Source of the DNA: Eubacterium sp. UBA3720
Lineage (GTDB): Bacteria > Bacillota > Clostridia > Lachnospirales > Lachnospiraceae
Direction of reading: 5' to 3'
DNA: 16,014 bases
Assembly (NCBI GenBank): GCA_002371335.1
Contig: DFHP01000138.1
Span: 1 to 16,014, forward strand
A program made the position numbers and the translations under genes. The notes under the pieces are model-generated. The model ran no database searches and had not been told where the DNA came from. It was given only the letters and a program-made list of their open reading frames with translations. Below are positions 1 through 6,798 of the stretch, one piece after another; position 1 is the first letter of the stretch; each line of letters starts with the position of its first letter.

Positions 1-801
1 AACGCGGCTGTTTATTACAACAAACACATGGATGAGCAGATGAAGCTGCGTATTATTCTGGGAGAGGCGTCACCGGTGCAGGTGGTGCGTGAGAAGGAGC
101 TGGATGAGCTCCGGTCGGTCTGCGGAGGGAATGCAGATATCGATTATGTTAATTTTGGATTTAATTCAGGCTACGGCAAAGGCCATAACATTCTGTCGGC
201 ACACGCGGATGCGGATTTTCTCTGTATCATCAATCCCGACATCATGGTAACGGCTCCTTTTTTCTGTGAAATGCTTGCGCCGTTTGAGAAGGCTGATACC
301 GGAATAACGGAAGGAAGGCAGACGCCCGTGGAACACCCGAAGGAATATGACCGTGTGACGAAAGAGGTTGACTGGTCCAGCGGTGCATGTTTTATCATAA
401 GACAGGATCTTTTCCGTGAACTGAATGGTTTTGACACAGAGACTTTTTTTATGTACAGCGAGGATGTGGATCTTTCCTGGAGAGTCCGTAATAAGGGACT
501 GAAGCTTCTTTACTGTCCGACGGCTCCTGTCTTTCATGCGAAACGTCTGGGAAAGAACGGACGATGGAACGCGGCGAAGACAGAAGTTCAGTATTCGGCG
601 CTGAGCCAGATGCTGATGGCTTATAAATGGGGCGATGAAAAGAAGGCAGATTATCTTTGCAGACAGTTTAAAGAGAGTCCGGAAAAGCTGCATAAAAGAG
701 CCGCGGCCATCTATGAACAGAAGAAAGAAAAAGGGGAGCTGCCTGCGCAGATCCTGGAGAAGAATTTTACTGTAGACGATAGAAACAGATTCATTTTATG
801 A
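1..801 (+). CDS. Family 2 glycosyltransferase (rhamnosyltransferase-like), 5' partial
   Basis: Likely cytoplasmic glycosyltransferase that adds one sugar from a nucleotide donor to a growing lipid-linked glycan. The frame is open to the first base of the window, so the ATG at 28 is probably internal and the first GT-A strand is missing; 266 residues are visible. Seen: an NxGFxxGYGxGHN stretch (visible residues about 51-62), an NPD motif at about 78-80 in the place of the metal-binding DxD, a GACFIIRQD segment before the acceptor region, and SEDVDLSWR at about 153-161, holding the acidic catalytic pair. These are typical of WbbL/RfbF-type rhamnosyltransferases in GT2, but the sugar cannot be read from sequence. 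The usual DNAS motif after the second strand reads GEAS. The stop lies 22 bases before the next gene, so the two are probably co-transcribed. GT2 membership is sure; specificity is not. Confidence 0.88.
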   Translation, partial: NAAVYYNKHMDEQMKLRIILGEASPVQVVREKELDELRSVCGGNADIDYVNFGFNSGYGKGHNILSAHADADFLCIINPDIMVTAPFFCEMLAPFEKADTGITEGRQTPVEHPKEYDRVTKEVDWSSGACFIIRQDLFRELNGFDTETFFMYSEDVDLSWRVRNKGLKLLYCPTAPVFHAKRLGKNGRWNAAKTEVQYSALSQMLMAYKWGDEKKADYLCRQFKESPEKLHKRAAAIYEQKKEKGELPAQILEKNFTVDDRNRFIL

Positions 802-823
802 GGGCGGGAAGGAAATAGCAAAT

Positions 824-2584
824 ATGAGTATGAGTACATATACAGATTTTTTGGCCGAAATGAAGGCAGTCACTGAAAACATTCCTTCTTTTCCGAAGAG
901 CAGCTCGCCTGCTGTCCAGTATTTCCAGTACTGGAAGGATGAGCTGTTCAAAAAGGATGAACTGTTCGTAGAAAAATATCAGAAGATCGTAGATGCGGAA
1001 AAAACGGAAATGGAAGCATCAGGGGCAAAGGCGCCTTTTTTGAGCGTTGTTATAAGAACACAGGGAAAACGTTCGGAAATGTTAAGGGAGACCTTTCTGG
1101 CGCTGTACGGTCAGTCTGATGATGATTTTGAAGTCATTCTGATAAAGCACAAAGCTCAGCCGCAGGATGACGCCATGGTGGAGGAGATCATTGCCGAGCA
1201 GCCTGAAAGCCTCAGACGCAGGATCCGCAGCTTTGCCCTTAACGAAGGTAACCGTACTGCGCCGATCAATGAAGGCCTGGCTCATACCAGGGGAGAATAC
1301 ATGGTCATCCTGGATGACGATGATATCGTTTTTGATCACTGGGTAGAATCCTTCCATAAAGCCGCAAAGCGGGATGCGGGATGTATCCTGCACGGATACG
1401 TGGTAGAGCAGAAATGGGAGATCCTCGATGAGGGGGATGGAAAGATCGCGCTTCGGGCAGCAGGTACGCCGGATGATGTTTTCTGCTGTGATTATAATTA
1501 TGTGGAGCAGAGCAGACAGAACCGGTGTCCGCTGATGGGACTGGCCTTTCCGGGATTTTTGTTCAGAGAATACGGAAAAGTGTTCGACGAGTCTCTGACC
1601 ACCACCGAAGACTGGGATTATCTGATGCGTTTCTCGTATCTGCTTGGCGTTTCTGACATAAAGACTCCCGTAGCCGTCTACAGACGTTTTGAAAACGCAG
1701 TCAACGCAAACACGATGCATAAAGAGTCGGAGTGGAATAGGAATTACGCTTCGATCATAGAAAAATACCGTCCGATGCCAAAAGTGCTGACAACGGCTGA
1801 ATGGCAGGATTATATGGTGAAGAACAGAGGTATCCCGAAAAGTGATCCGGGCAAGGGCGAGCCACAGCATTTTGACTGGGCTACCCTGTATCCTGATTAC
1901 GGCGAGGGATATGCCGAGGAGAATATCATCCGGAGAAATATACTGAACACAGCAAGTGTTTTTGATGTGGATTTCCAGCTGGATCATATCACAAAGACCA
2001 TGGAGCATCTGCGTATAGATATCACTGAAGGAGGTCTTTTCGGCGTATGCGACATGTATTTTGTCATTGAGTATATGGACGGAACTGTCTTCAGGGGAGA
2101 TCAGGATGATTTTCTGTACACCAACGGATGTGAGTATACATGGAAAGGTTCGAAAGGCATCTGGTTCGAGGGAACGGATCCTCAGATCGAACTGCCGCTG
2201 GAAAAGGGAAAGCTGATCCGCTCTGTTCATTTCTATGGCTGGAGGACACACTATCTCCCGGTAAAGGAGCTGCTGAACAGAACTGACGACGGATGTATAT
2301 GTCCTTTCTTTGTGCAGAATTATCAGGGAATATATGACGCGTATCTGAAGAGGATCAGATATTTCAGGAACTGCATTACGGAAGAGAAAAAAGAAGAGAA
2401 GCGCACAGGAGAATCCAGGGAAGAAAACATTAAAAATCTCCGGAAAAACATAAAGACCTACGCCCGGTATGTGGAAAACGCGATCGATAAAGATATCGCA
2501 TGGTCTCACGGACATTCACGGCTTGGAATCGTCAGGATGAACAGAATGAAGATGAGGTTTATCAGGGAAAACCCGAGACGCTGA
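824..2584 (+). CDS. Family 2 glycosyltransferase with C-terminal extension
   Basis: 586-residue protein, predicted cytosolic or peripheral, that transfers a sugar during surface-glycan assembly. Start chosen at the ATG at 824, preceded by a GGGAAGGAAA ribosome site. A leading segment of about 70 residues has no assigned role. The GT-A domain then begins at FLSVVIRTQGKR (about 72-83), with an N-R-x-x-x-x-N-E-G-L motif near 143-152, the acidic DxD run ILDDDD at 162-167 and TEDWDY at 261-266 as the catalytic-base motif. Residues about 380-480 form a separate strand-rich part (IEYMDGTVFRGD, GIWFEG, VHFYGW) that could be a small beta-sandwich; I do not recognise it. The last 60 residues are basic and helical, possibly membrane-associating. 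It follows another GT2 by 22 bases and ends 44 bases before a strong terminator, so it closes its operon. Sugar specificity is unknown. Confidence 0.87.
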   Translation: MSMSTYTDFLAEMKAVTENIPSFPKSSSPAVQYFQYWKDELFKKDELFVEKYQKIVDAEKTEMEASGAKAPFLSVVIRTQGKRSEMLRETFLALYGQSDDDFEVILIKHKAQPQDDAMVEEIIAEQPESLRRRIRSFALNEGNRTAPINEGLAHTRGEYMVILDDDDIVFDHWVESFHKAAKRDAGCILHGYVVEQKWEILDEGDGKIALRAAGTPDDVFCCDYNYVEQSRQNRCPLMGLAFPGFLFREYGKVFDESLTTTEDWDYLMRFSYLLGVSDIKTPVAVYRRFENAVNANTMHKESEWNRNYASIIEKYRPMPKVLTTAEWQDYMVKNRGIPKSDPGKGEPQHFDWATLYPDYGEGYAEENIIRRNILNTASVFDVDFQLDHITKTMEHLRIDITEGGLFGVCDMYFVIEYMDGTVFRGDQDDFLYTNGCEYTWKGSKGIWFEGTDPQIELPLEKGKLIRSVHFYGWRTHYLPVKELLNRTDDGCICPFFVQNYQGIYDAYLKRIRYFRNCITEEKKEEKRTGESREENIKNLRKNIKTYARYVENAIDKDIAWSHGHSRLGIVRMNRMKMRFIRENPRR

Positions 2585-2620
2585 TTGCAAATCCTTTAAA
2601 CAGCAAATAAAAAAGACAAC

Positions 2621-2696
2621 AAAAATAGCCCCCTAAGTGGTAAGAGATGCTGATCATATCAGGATCGCCTCTTTCACTTTAGGGGGATAATTTTTT
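2621..2696. terminator. Large convergent hairpin terminator
   Basis: CCCCCTAAGTG at 2629-2639 pairs with CACTTTAGGGGG at 2675-2686 with one bulge. The stem continues inward through AAGAG/CTCTT, and a further CTGAT-CAT-ATCAG hairpin (2650-2662) caps it. On the plus strand it is followed by a T run (2691-2696); on the minus strand by T-rich sequence complementary to 2604-2625. It can therefore stop transcription of the GT2 operon and of the convergent membrane-protein pair. The stop codon of the minus-strand gene (2695-2697) overlaps the plus-strand T run. Confidence 0.85.
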
Positions 2697-4125
2697 ATAT
2701 GTGCAGTATCAGATCAAGGAGCGAGAGTGTTCCAAAGAAGACAACGATTCCAACAGCCGCTTTGTAGGCTTTGTCATGGCTTCTCATTCTCAGTTCGCTA
2801 AGAAGTCTGAAGATGATCACGATCATGGTCATAAACAGGAAGAAAGCCGTCCTGTAAAGCGATGCATACAGCGAAGCCGAAAAGCCCATGATGAATCTGG
2901 TACAGAGCCCGCCGAAAAACAGAGCTGCAAAAAACAGTGATCCAAAGGTCTGCCGGAATATCAGATAGATGTCTATCATGATCAGGAAAATCAGAAACAG
3001 TGCTATGATCGTGGACATATACTGCCTGATATTAATGAAATTTCTGATGCCTACATTTTCTCCGAAAAGGTAATCGAGATCAGGGAACCAGGTCTCGAAA
3101 AAACTGCTTCCAAATCCGAACACCAGCATGATCCCTGCGGGAATGACTGCCAGTATTCTGTAGAAGGTATCCCGGTACATGACAAAAACAGTCATGCAGA
3201 TCAGCACAGTGAGGATCGTCAGAGTCATAGGCTGTCTGGTAATGATGTATTTCATTGTGTCCTGGAAGCCCAGATAAAGCTTATCATAGGGCTCCAGCGA
3301 GAGATATTCCACGAACCAGAGCCTGATCTCGCTTGAGAGACGTTCTGTATTGGAAGGCCATGTGACCGCCCTGAAGCATTGAAACGTGCACAGGAGAAAG
3401 TTCAGAATAAGAAAAACATCAGAGGGAACAGATATTGCTTCTGAAGTTTGTTTGTTCTTTTTCCTCAGTATTATCTGAAGGATTTTCCAGCATATCATGA
3501 CCAGCGTAAGCCCGAAGAAAAGCGTCGAGGTCTGCTCATGGCAGGTGCCCATATACATGCAGAACAGATAAAACGGATAACCATACCAACGGATCCTCTG
3601 GCCGAGGAAACATTTTTTGAGTCCGATCGCGCCGCACAGCACAAATGCCAGCGGAAGCACATACACGACGGAGGTAGAGAGCCAGCCGGCCTCCCCCATG
3701 GTAAGAAGAGGGAATAAAAGTATCGCAAAGCAGGAGATCACCGCATTCTTTACAGGCGTTTCGCCGCTTATCGGAAAAAGTTTTCCAAGAGCAAACGCAG
3801 AGACGACGTAGCTGCCGCCGATCACCGGACGCCAGAGGATACCTCCGTGGATTTTTCGCAGCACATAGCAGATCACGGTATACCAGTATCGGCAGAAGAT
3901 TTCTCTGCCGTGTGAATACGCGAAGGAGATCACTTCACGCATGGAACTGTTTTCGATATCAATGTGCCCGCCGGCAACGGCGTCATCACCGATGTTCAGG
4001 AACATGAAACGATAGATGAACATGAAAAGGATAAAAAATACAGCATACACCAGATAAGGAGCCAGCTGATGTTCCTTGATAAATTTGCCTGCCCTGCCTG
4101 TTAGGGCGTTTATTTTGTTTGCCAT
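2695..4125 (-). CDS. Polytopic membrane protein, DUF6056/GT-C-like
   Basis: 476-residue integral membrane protein with roughly ten or eleven hydrophobic segments, the first at about 22-43. Just after that segment come an acidic pair (D47, D48) and a polar stretch with H72, R74 and R79. This layout, an acidic motif in the first outer loop, is typical of lipid-phosphosugar-dependent GT-C enzymes. GEAGWLSTSVVYVLPLAF (about 144-161) and GTCHEQTS (193-200) resemble conserved positions I recall from the DUF6056 family, which sits in polysaccharide loci; I cannot confirm this without a profile search. The ATG at 4125 lies one base after the stop of the upstream gene, and its ribosome site (GAGGT) lies inside that gene's last codons, so the two are translationally coupled. 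Likely job: sugar transfer or glycan handling on the outer face. Substrate unknown. Confidence 0.75.
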   Translation of the reverse strand: MANKINALTGRAGKFIKEHQLAPYLVYAVFFILFMFIYRFMFLNIGDDAVAGGHIDIENSSMREVISFAYSHGREIFCRYWYTVICYVLRKIHGGILWRPVIGGSYVVSAFALGKLFPISGETPVKNAVISCFAILLFPLLTMGEAGWLSTSVVYVLPLAFVLCGAIGLKKCFLGQRIRWYGYPFYLFCMYMGTCHEQTSTLFFGLTLVMICWKILQIILRKKNKQTSEAISVPSDVFLILNFLLCTFQCFRAVTWPSNTERLSSEIRLWFVEYLSLEPYDKLYLGFQDTMKYIITRQPMTLTILTVLICMTVFVMYRDTFYRILAVIPAGIMLVFGFGSSFFETWFPDLDYLFGENVGIRNFINIRQYMSTIIALFLIFLIMIDIYLIFRQTFGSLFFAALFFGGLCTRFIMGFSASLYASLYRTAFFLFMTMIVIIFRLLSELRMRSHDKAYKAAVGIVVFFGTLSLLDLILHI

Positions 4126-4126
4126 T

Positions 4127-4666
4127 TCAGTTTACCTCAATAAAAGTGTCAGTGTAGATCACGAAATCATGGTAGTCATTCTGATAAAGGATGAGCACCT
4201 GATAGTTTCCGTCCGGGATCGTCCTGGAATCAACTCTTGCCACAAAGCCGCCGTCCTTGTAAGAGAAACCGTTGCCGGCGTAATCTGAAAGATCATCTCT
4301 GCTGTTCATGGCAGTGCGCAGCTTATAGCACACAGATGAATCATCCTTCAAAAGAAGAACGTGGGTATTAAAGATCTCCACAGATTCGTTGGCAACTCCC
4401 GACCATCCTTCGATGACAAAATAATTGGGGTCGGCGTTGCTGAGGCTTCCGTCATCGTTCGGCGTCAGGTTGTCCCGCTCGGCCCGATCGATTCGGTAGT
4501 ATACAATACCGTCAAAATCTTCGCTGCGCTGATAATCATCAGTGAGATCAAATTTTACGGCACGGGTAGACATGTGTTTTATAAACGGATATGAAAGCAG
4601 GGACAATGCTGCCGCCAGAATAACCAGAAAAACGATTACATTTTTCTGTACGGGTTTGATCGTCAT
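4127..4666 (-). CDS. Membrane-anchored extracytoplasmic protein, unknown function
   Basis: 179 residues when started at the ATG at 4666, which has a textbook AGGAGG site five bases upstream; an in-frame ATG 51 bases earlier lacks one. A short basic N-terminus is followed by one hydrophobic segment (about 9-28), read as an uncleaved anchor. The rest is polar and strand-rich and would face outside: VIEGWSGV, HVLLLKDDSSVCYKLRT, SRDDLSDYAGNGFSYKDGGFVARV, and a closing DGNYQVLILYQND segment. The pattern suggests a beta-sandwich like the accessory domains seen beside polysaccharide glycosyltransferases, but I have no family name for it. It is the first gene of a two-gene unit with the polytopic protein downstream (one base apart), so a physical partnership is a fair inference. 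Confidence 0.7.
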   Translation of the reverse strand: MTIKPVQKNVIVFLVILAAALSLLSYPFIKHMSTRAVKFDLTDDYQRSEDFDGIVYYRIDRAERDNLTPNDDGSLSNADPNYFVIEGWSGVANESVEIFNTHVLLLKDDSSVCYKLRTAMNSRDDLSDYAGNGFSYKDGGFVARVDSRTIPDGNYQVLILYQNDYHDFVIYTDTFIEVN

Positions 4667-4757
4667 TTGTACCTCCTGTAGATCTGAAAAAATTAAAACT
4701 CCAGGTAATTTTATCAAAATTGCATTTAAATGTACAGTCTAACCCTTTATTAATCAT

Positions 4758-4809
4758 GTTCAGGGAACCCGCCCCAAAGGGCGTTGTGAAGTATAGGGCG
4801 GCCTTGAAC
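4758..4809. repeat. Imperfect inverted repeat in divergent intergenic region
   Basis: GTTCAGG (4758-4764) and CCGCCC (4769-4774) pair with GGGCGG (4796-4801) and CCTTGAAC (4802-4809, one bulged T). An alternative short hairpin, CGCCC-CAAA-GGGCG (4770-4783), lies inside it. It sits upstream of the minus-strand gene start and next to the REP-like repeats. It may be part of a small mobile remnant or an RNA structure in the upstream leader; its role is not known. Confidence 0.5.
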
Positions 4810-4829
4810 CTGAGAGACTTCGAAATGTG

Positions 4830-4881
4830 TAACTTGCCTCCGTCCCCGGTTTCGCGTAACTTAACTCCGTCCCCGGTTCCG
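4830..4881. repeat. Two REP-like GGGGACGG repeat copies
   Basis: TAACTTGCCTCCGTCCCCGG (from 4830) and TAACTTAACTCCGTCCCCGG (from 4857) begin direct copies of 25 bases that differ at three places and are separated by two bases. Read on the minus strand the core is CCGGGGACGGAG. Motifs with CCGTCCCC/GGGGACGG are, from memory, common as REP-like repeats around TnpA-REP (RAYT) transposase genes in Clostridia and related phyla. No transposase gene is present here, so these would be non-autonomous copies moved in trans. Confidence 0.55.
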
Positions 4882-4919
4882 ATGGGGTAATTTGTATAGT
4901 AGATAAAGCGGCGGGAAGA

Positions 4920-4928
4920 TGATATAAT
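4920..4928 (+). promoter_or_regulatory. Extended -10 promoter for the GtrII-like gene
   Basis: TGATATAAT is a perfect extended -10 element (TG, one base, TATAAT at 4923-4928). The 17-base position upstream holds only a weak -35 (TAGATA, 4900-4905), which is usual for extended -10 promoters. Transcription would begin near 4935, leaving a leader of about 30 bases. The leader ends in a strong AGAGGAGG ribosome site (4953-4960), six bases before the ATG at 4967. Confidence 0.65.
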
Positions 4929-4966
4929 CAGAGCTGAACAAAAAAAGAAATAAGAGGAGGCTTCCG

Positions 4967-6559
4967 ATGTTTTATTTTACTAAGAAGCGTTTTATAGAAT
5001 TCTGTAAGAGGGATCGTTTGCTGATCGTTTTTTCGACTTTGCTGATCCTGTTCTGCTACGGGGCGAAGATCGCGTATCAGACGATCTCGGCAGATATGGA
5101 GATCCTGCTGGATGATCCGCGGAAGATCTATGAGCAGTGGCTGGCCGTTCACCGTTGGGGAATGATCGTTTATAAGTGGTTTACCGGTACCATGTCATTT
5201 AACATGCCGCTGGAAACGGCGCTGCTGTTTCTGAATCTGGTACTTGCGGCTGTCGTATATACATTTATGCTGGATACGCTCACAAATGGTAAATGTAAAG
5301 CGGGTCTGTATGTGTTCACGGTTATTTTTCTGACGCATCCTGTTTGGGGAGAGCAGTTTGTTTACATGGCGCAGGCGGCGGGAAACTCCTTCGCGCTTCT
5401 GCTTGCGGCCGTCGCAGTGATGCTTTTTACGGATGGCGTATTCGGAAAGAGTCCGATCCGCATCGTCACCGGCTTTCTGGCCGGAGTATTCTGCTATGGA
5501 ACGTATCAGTCCTACGATCTGGTGGTAACAGCCATCGTGCTGGCAGTATATATGCTGCTGATGAAGGATAACCGGTTCAGGGCAGGGCAGAGAGCTTTGC
5601 TGGGCCTGTTTTATGTAATCTATCTGGCGGTCGTCAGGATCGCGGCTTCCGCAGTGGCCTTTGCTTCAGTGAACGATCTGGGAAATTCTCAGTACAGGAA
5701 TTATCTGGAGGAGCAGATCAGGTGGGGAAAGGATTCCGCATGGGAATGCTGGAAGACTATAGGCGGAGGTCTTGTAAGACTTCTGTTTGCGGGAGACGTC
5801 TGTTACAATGTGCTGTTCGCGGCGGCGATCGTGGCAGCGGTCGCAGCGTACGTGATTTCTGTGAAAAAGTACAGAGGGTGGCCGTTTATGCTGATCGCGC
5901 TGCTGATCATGATCGCGGTTCCGTTTGTACGTCTTTTCAGGACAGCTTCGGAGCCGGCCATAAGATCTAATCTGGCAATGACGTTTGTTACTGCGTTTCT
6001 TTGTTTCTATGTGCTGACGGAGGTCACCGCAAGGTGGCTTATGTGGGTACTTTGCGTACCTGCTCTGTATGTGGGATTCAGGCAGATCGAAACGGTCCAT
6101 CGAATCAATTATACGGAAAATGTGCGGTATGAACAGGATCTGGCTCTTGTGCATGATATATGGGATCAGGTGGAGGAACTGAATCTGGGAGATACCTCGG
6201 AATATCCGCTTGTCATTGTCGGAAGCTATCAGGCGCCGCACAATGACGCATGTATGGAAGAAAGAGAACTTTCCATTGCGGGAAGATCGGTATTTGAAAT
6301 GGAAGAGACGTCGCGCAGCAGAGTAAGCGCATTGTTCAGGGACCTTGGTTATAAGGTGGCCGACGGAACGGATGAGCAGTATGAGCTTGCAGTATCGCTG
6401 TCAGGCTCCATGCCGGAGTCGGCGTATGCAAGCGAAGGCTTTGTTACATGTACGAACTGTATCATCATTGTCAATATGGACAGATTTGGCACGGTGGGTG
6501 AGAACGCGGTCCAGGGAACTGCAGAAGATCACGCCACTTATCTTCTCGGAGGCGAATAA
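4967..6559 (+). CDS. GtrII-like membrane glucosyltransferase
   Basis: 530-residue polytopic protein resembling the Glucos_trans_II (GtrII) family. These enzymes move a glucosyl residue from undecaprenyl-phosphate-glucose onto a polysaccharide on the outer face of the membrane. Seen: an acidic motif after the first membrane segment (SADMEILLDDP, with D43 and E45), followed by W58 and RWG (63-65) in the expected loop; GTYQSYD further on; about ten hydrophobic segments up to residue 375; and a soluble C-terminal part of about 140 residues (from about 390), which would lie outside or at the surface. The start is fixed by AGAGGAGG six bases upstream. Classical systems place gtrA (flippase) and gtrB (donor synthase) beside the transferase; neither is here, so they must lie elsewhere or the donor differs. 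It is a single-gene unit with its own promoter and terminator. Confidence 0.78.
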   Translation: MFYFTKKRFIEFCKRDRLLIVFSTLLILFCYGAKIAYQTISADMEILLDDPRKIYEQWLAVHRWGMIVYKWFTGTMSFNMPLETALLFLNLVLAAVVYTFMLDTLTNGKCKAGLYVFTVIFLTHPVWGEQFVYMAQAAGNSFALLLAAVAVMLFTDGVFGKSPIRIVTGFLAGVFCYGTYQSYDLVVTAIVLAVYMLLMKDNRFRAGQRALLGLFYVIYLAVVRIAASAVAFASVNDLGNSQYRNYLEEQIRWGKDSAWECWKTIGGGLVRLLFAGDVCYNVLFAAAIVAAVAAYVISVKKYRGWPFMLIALLIMIAVPFVRLFRTASEPAIRSNLAMTFVTAFLCFYVLTEVTARWLMWVLCVPALYVGFRQIETVHRINYTENVRYEQDLALVHDIWDQVEELNLGDTSEYPLVIVGSYQAPHNDACMEERELSIAGRSVFEMEETSRSRVSALFRDLGYKVADGTDEQYELAVSLSGSMPESAYASEGFVTCTNCIIIVNMDRFGTVGENAVQGTAEDHATYLLGGE

Positions 6560-6562
6560 CAT

Positions 6563-6713
6563 CAGTTCAAGTCTCGCTCGCGGGACTTGGCGCGGTATTC
6601 GGGACAGCTTCCAAACCGAATCCATGCTCATCCCCGCGGAGCGTTTATCTCAGCGGGAGATTGGACCCTGGCCTGTTATAACCCGCCGCTTAAGAAGCGG
6701 GGGCCTTCTCAAA
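6563..6713 (+). ncRNA. Structured RNA candidate, possibly ORF-less HEARO/omega-RNA-like element
   Basis: No gene lies in this stretch, but at least four compact stems follow one another. CAAGTCTCGC (6568-6577) pairs with GCGGGACTTG (6580-6589). GG-ATTCGG (6594-6602) pairs with CCGAATCC (6616-6623). CCCGC-GAG (6633-6641) pairs with CTC-GCGGG (6649-6657). CCGCTT (6686-6691) pairs with AAGCGG (6695-6700), enclosed by GGCC (6670-6673) and GGCC (6702-6705). The stretch ends directly before GTGA (6714-6717). Stem order, length and a 3' junction at ATGA/GTGA agree with what I recall of HEARO RNAs, the guide-RNA scaffolds of IscB elements, many of which lack the nuclease gene. The family call is from memory and uncertain; the structure itself is visible. 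It starts four bases after the stop of the GtrII-like gene. Confidence 0.42.
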
Positions 6714-6716
6714 GTG

Positions 6717-6731
6717 ATCTCACAGTGAGAT
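6717..6731. repeat. Short perfect inverted repeat
   Basis: ATCTCAC (6717-6723) and GTGAGAT (6725-6731) flank one central A. It lies between the structured RNA candidate and the terminator. No T run follows, so it is not itself a terminator. It could be a protein-binding palindrome or part of the transcript fold. Confidence 0.4.
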
Positions 6732-6761
6732 AAAGAGATCCTGCAGAGCAGAAAAAGATAA

Positions 6762-6798
6762 GGGCGACGGCATGTGCCGTCGCCCTTTGTTAATTTAT
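6762..6798. terminator. Bidirectional intrinsic terminator
   Basis: GGGCGACGGCA (6762-6772) and TGCCGTCGCCC (6775-6785) form a perfect GC-rich stem. On the plus strand it is followed by TTTGTTAATTTATTTTG; on the minus strand by TTATCTTTTTC (complement of 6751-6761). It ends the GtrII-like transcript and the convergent phosphoglycerol transferase transcript. Confidence 0.9.

Noticed and set aside
1082..2515. Long open frame (477 residues) on the minus strand
   Set aside because: It lies wholly inside the GT2 gene on the opposite strand, has no ribosome site and no recognisable motif. Its residue make-up is that of an antisense shadow.
4127..4717. Longer version of the small anchored protein starting 51 bases earlier
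   Set aside because: The earlier ATG has no ribosome site, while the ATG at 4666 has a perfect AGGAGG and gives a normal anchor N-terminus.
5666..6241. 191-residue open frame on the minus strand inside the GtrII-like gene
   Set aside because: Arg/His-rich antisense translation of membrane-segment codons, with no initiation signal.
6345..6728. 127-residue plus-strand frame spanning the end of the GtrII-like gene and the structured region
   Set aside because: Overlaps the real gene in another frame and reads through the RNA-like stems; no ribosome site and low-complexity product.
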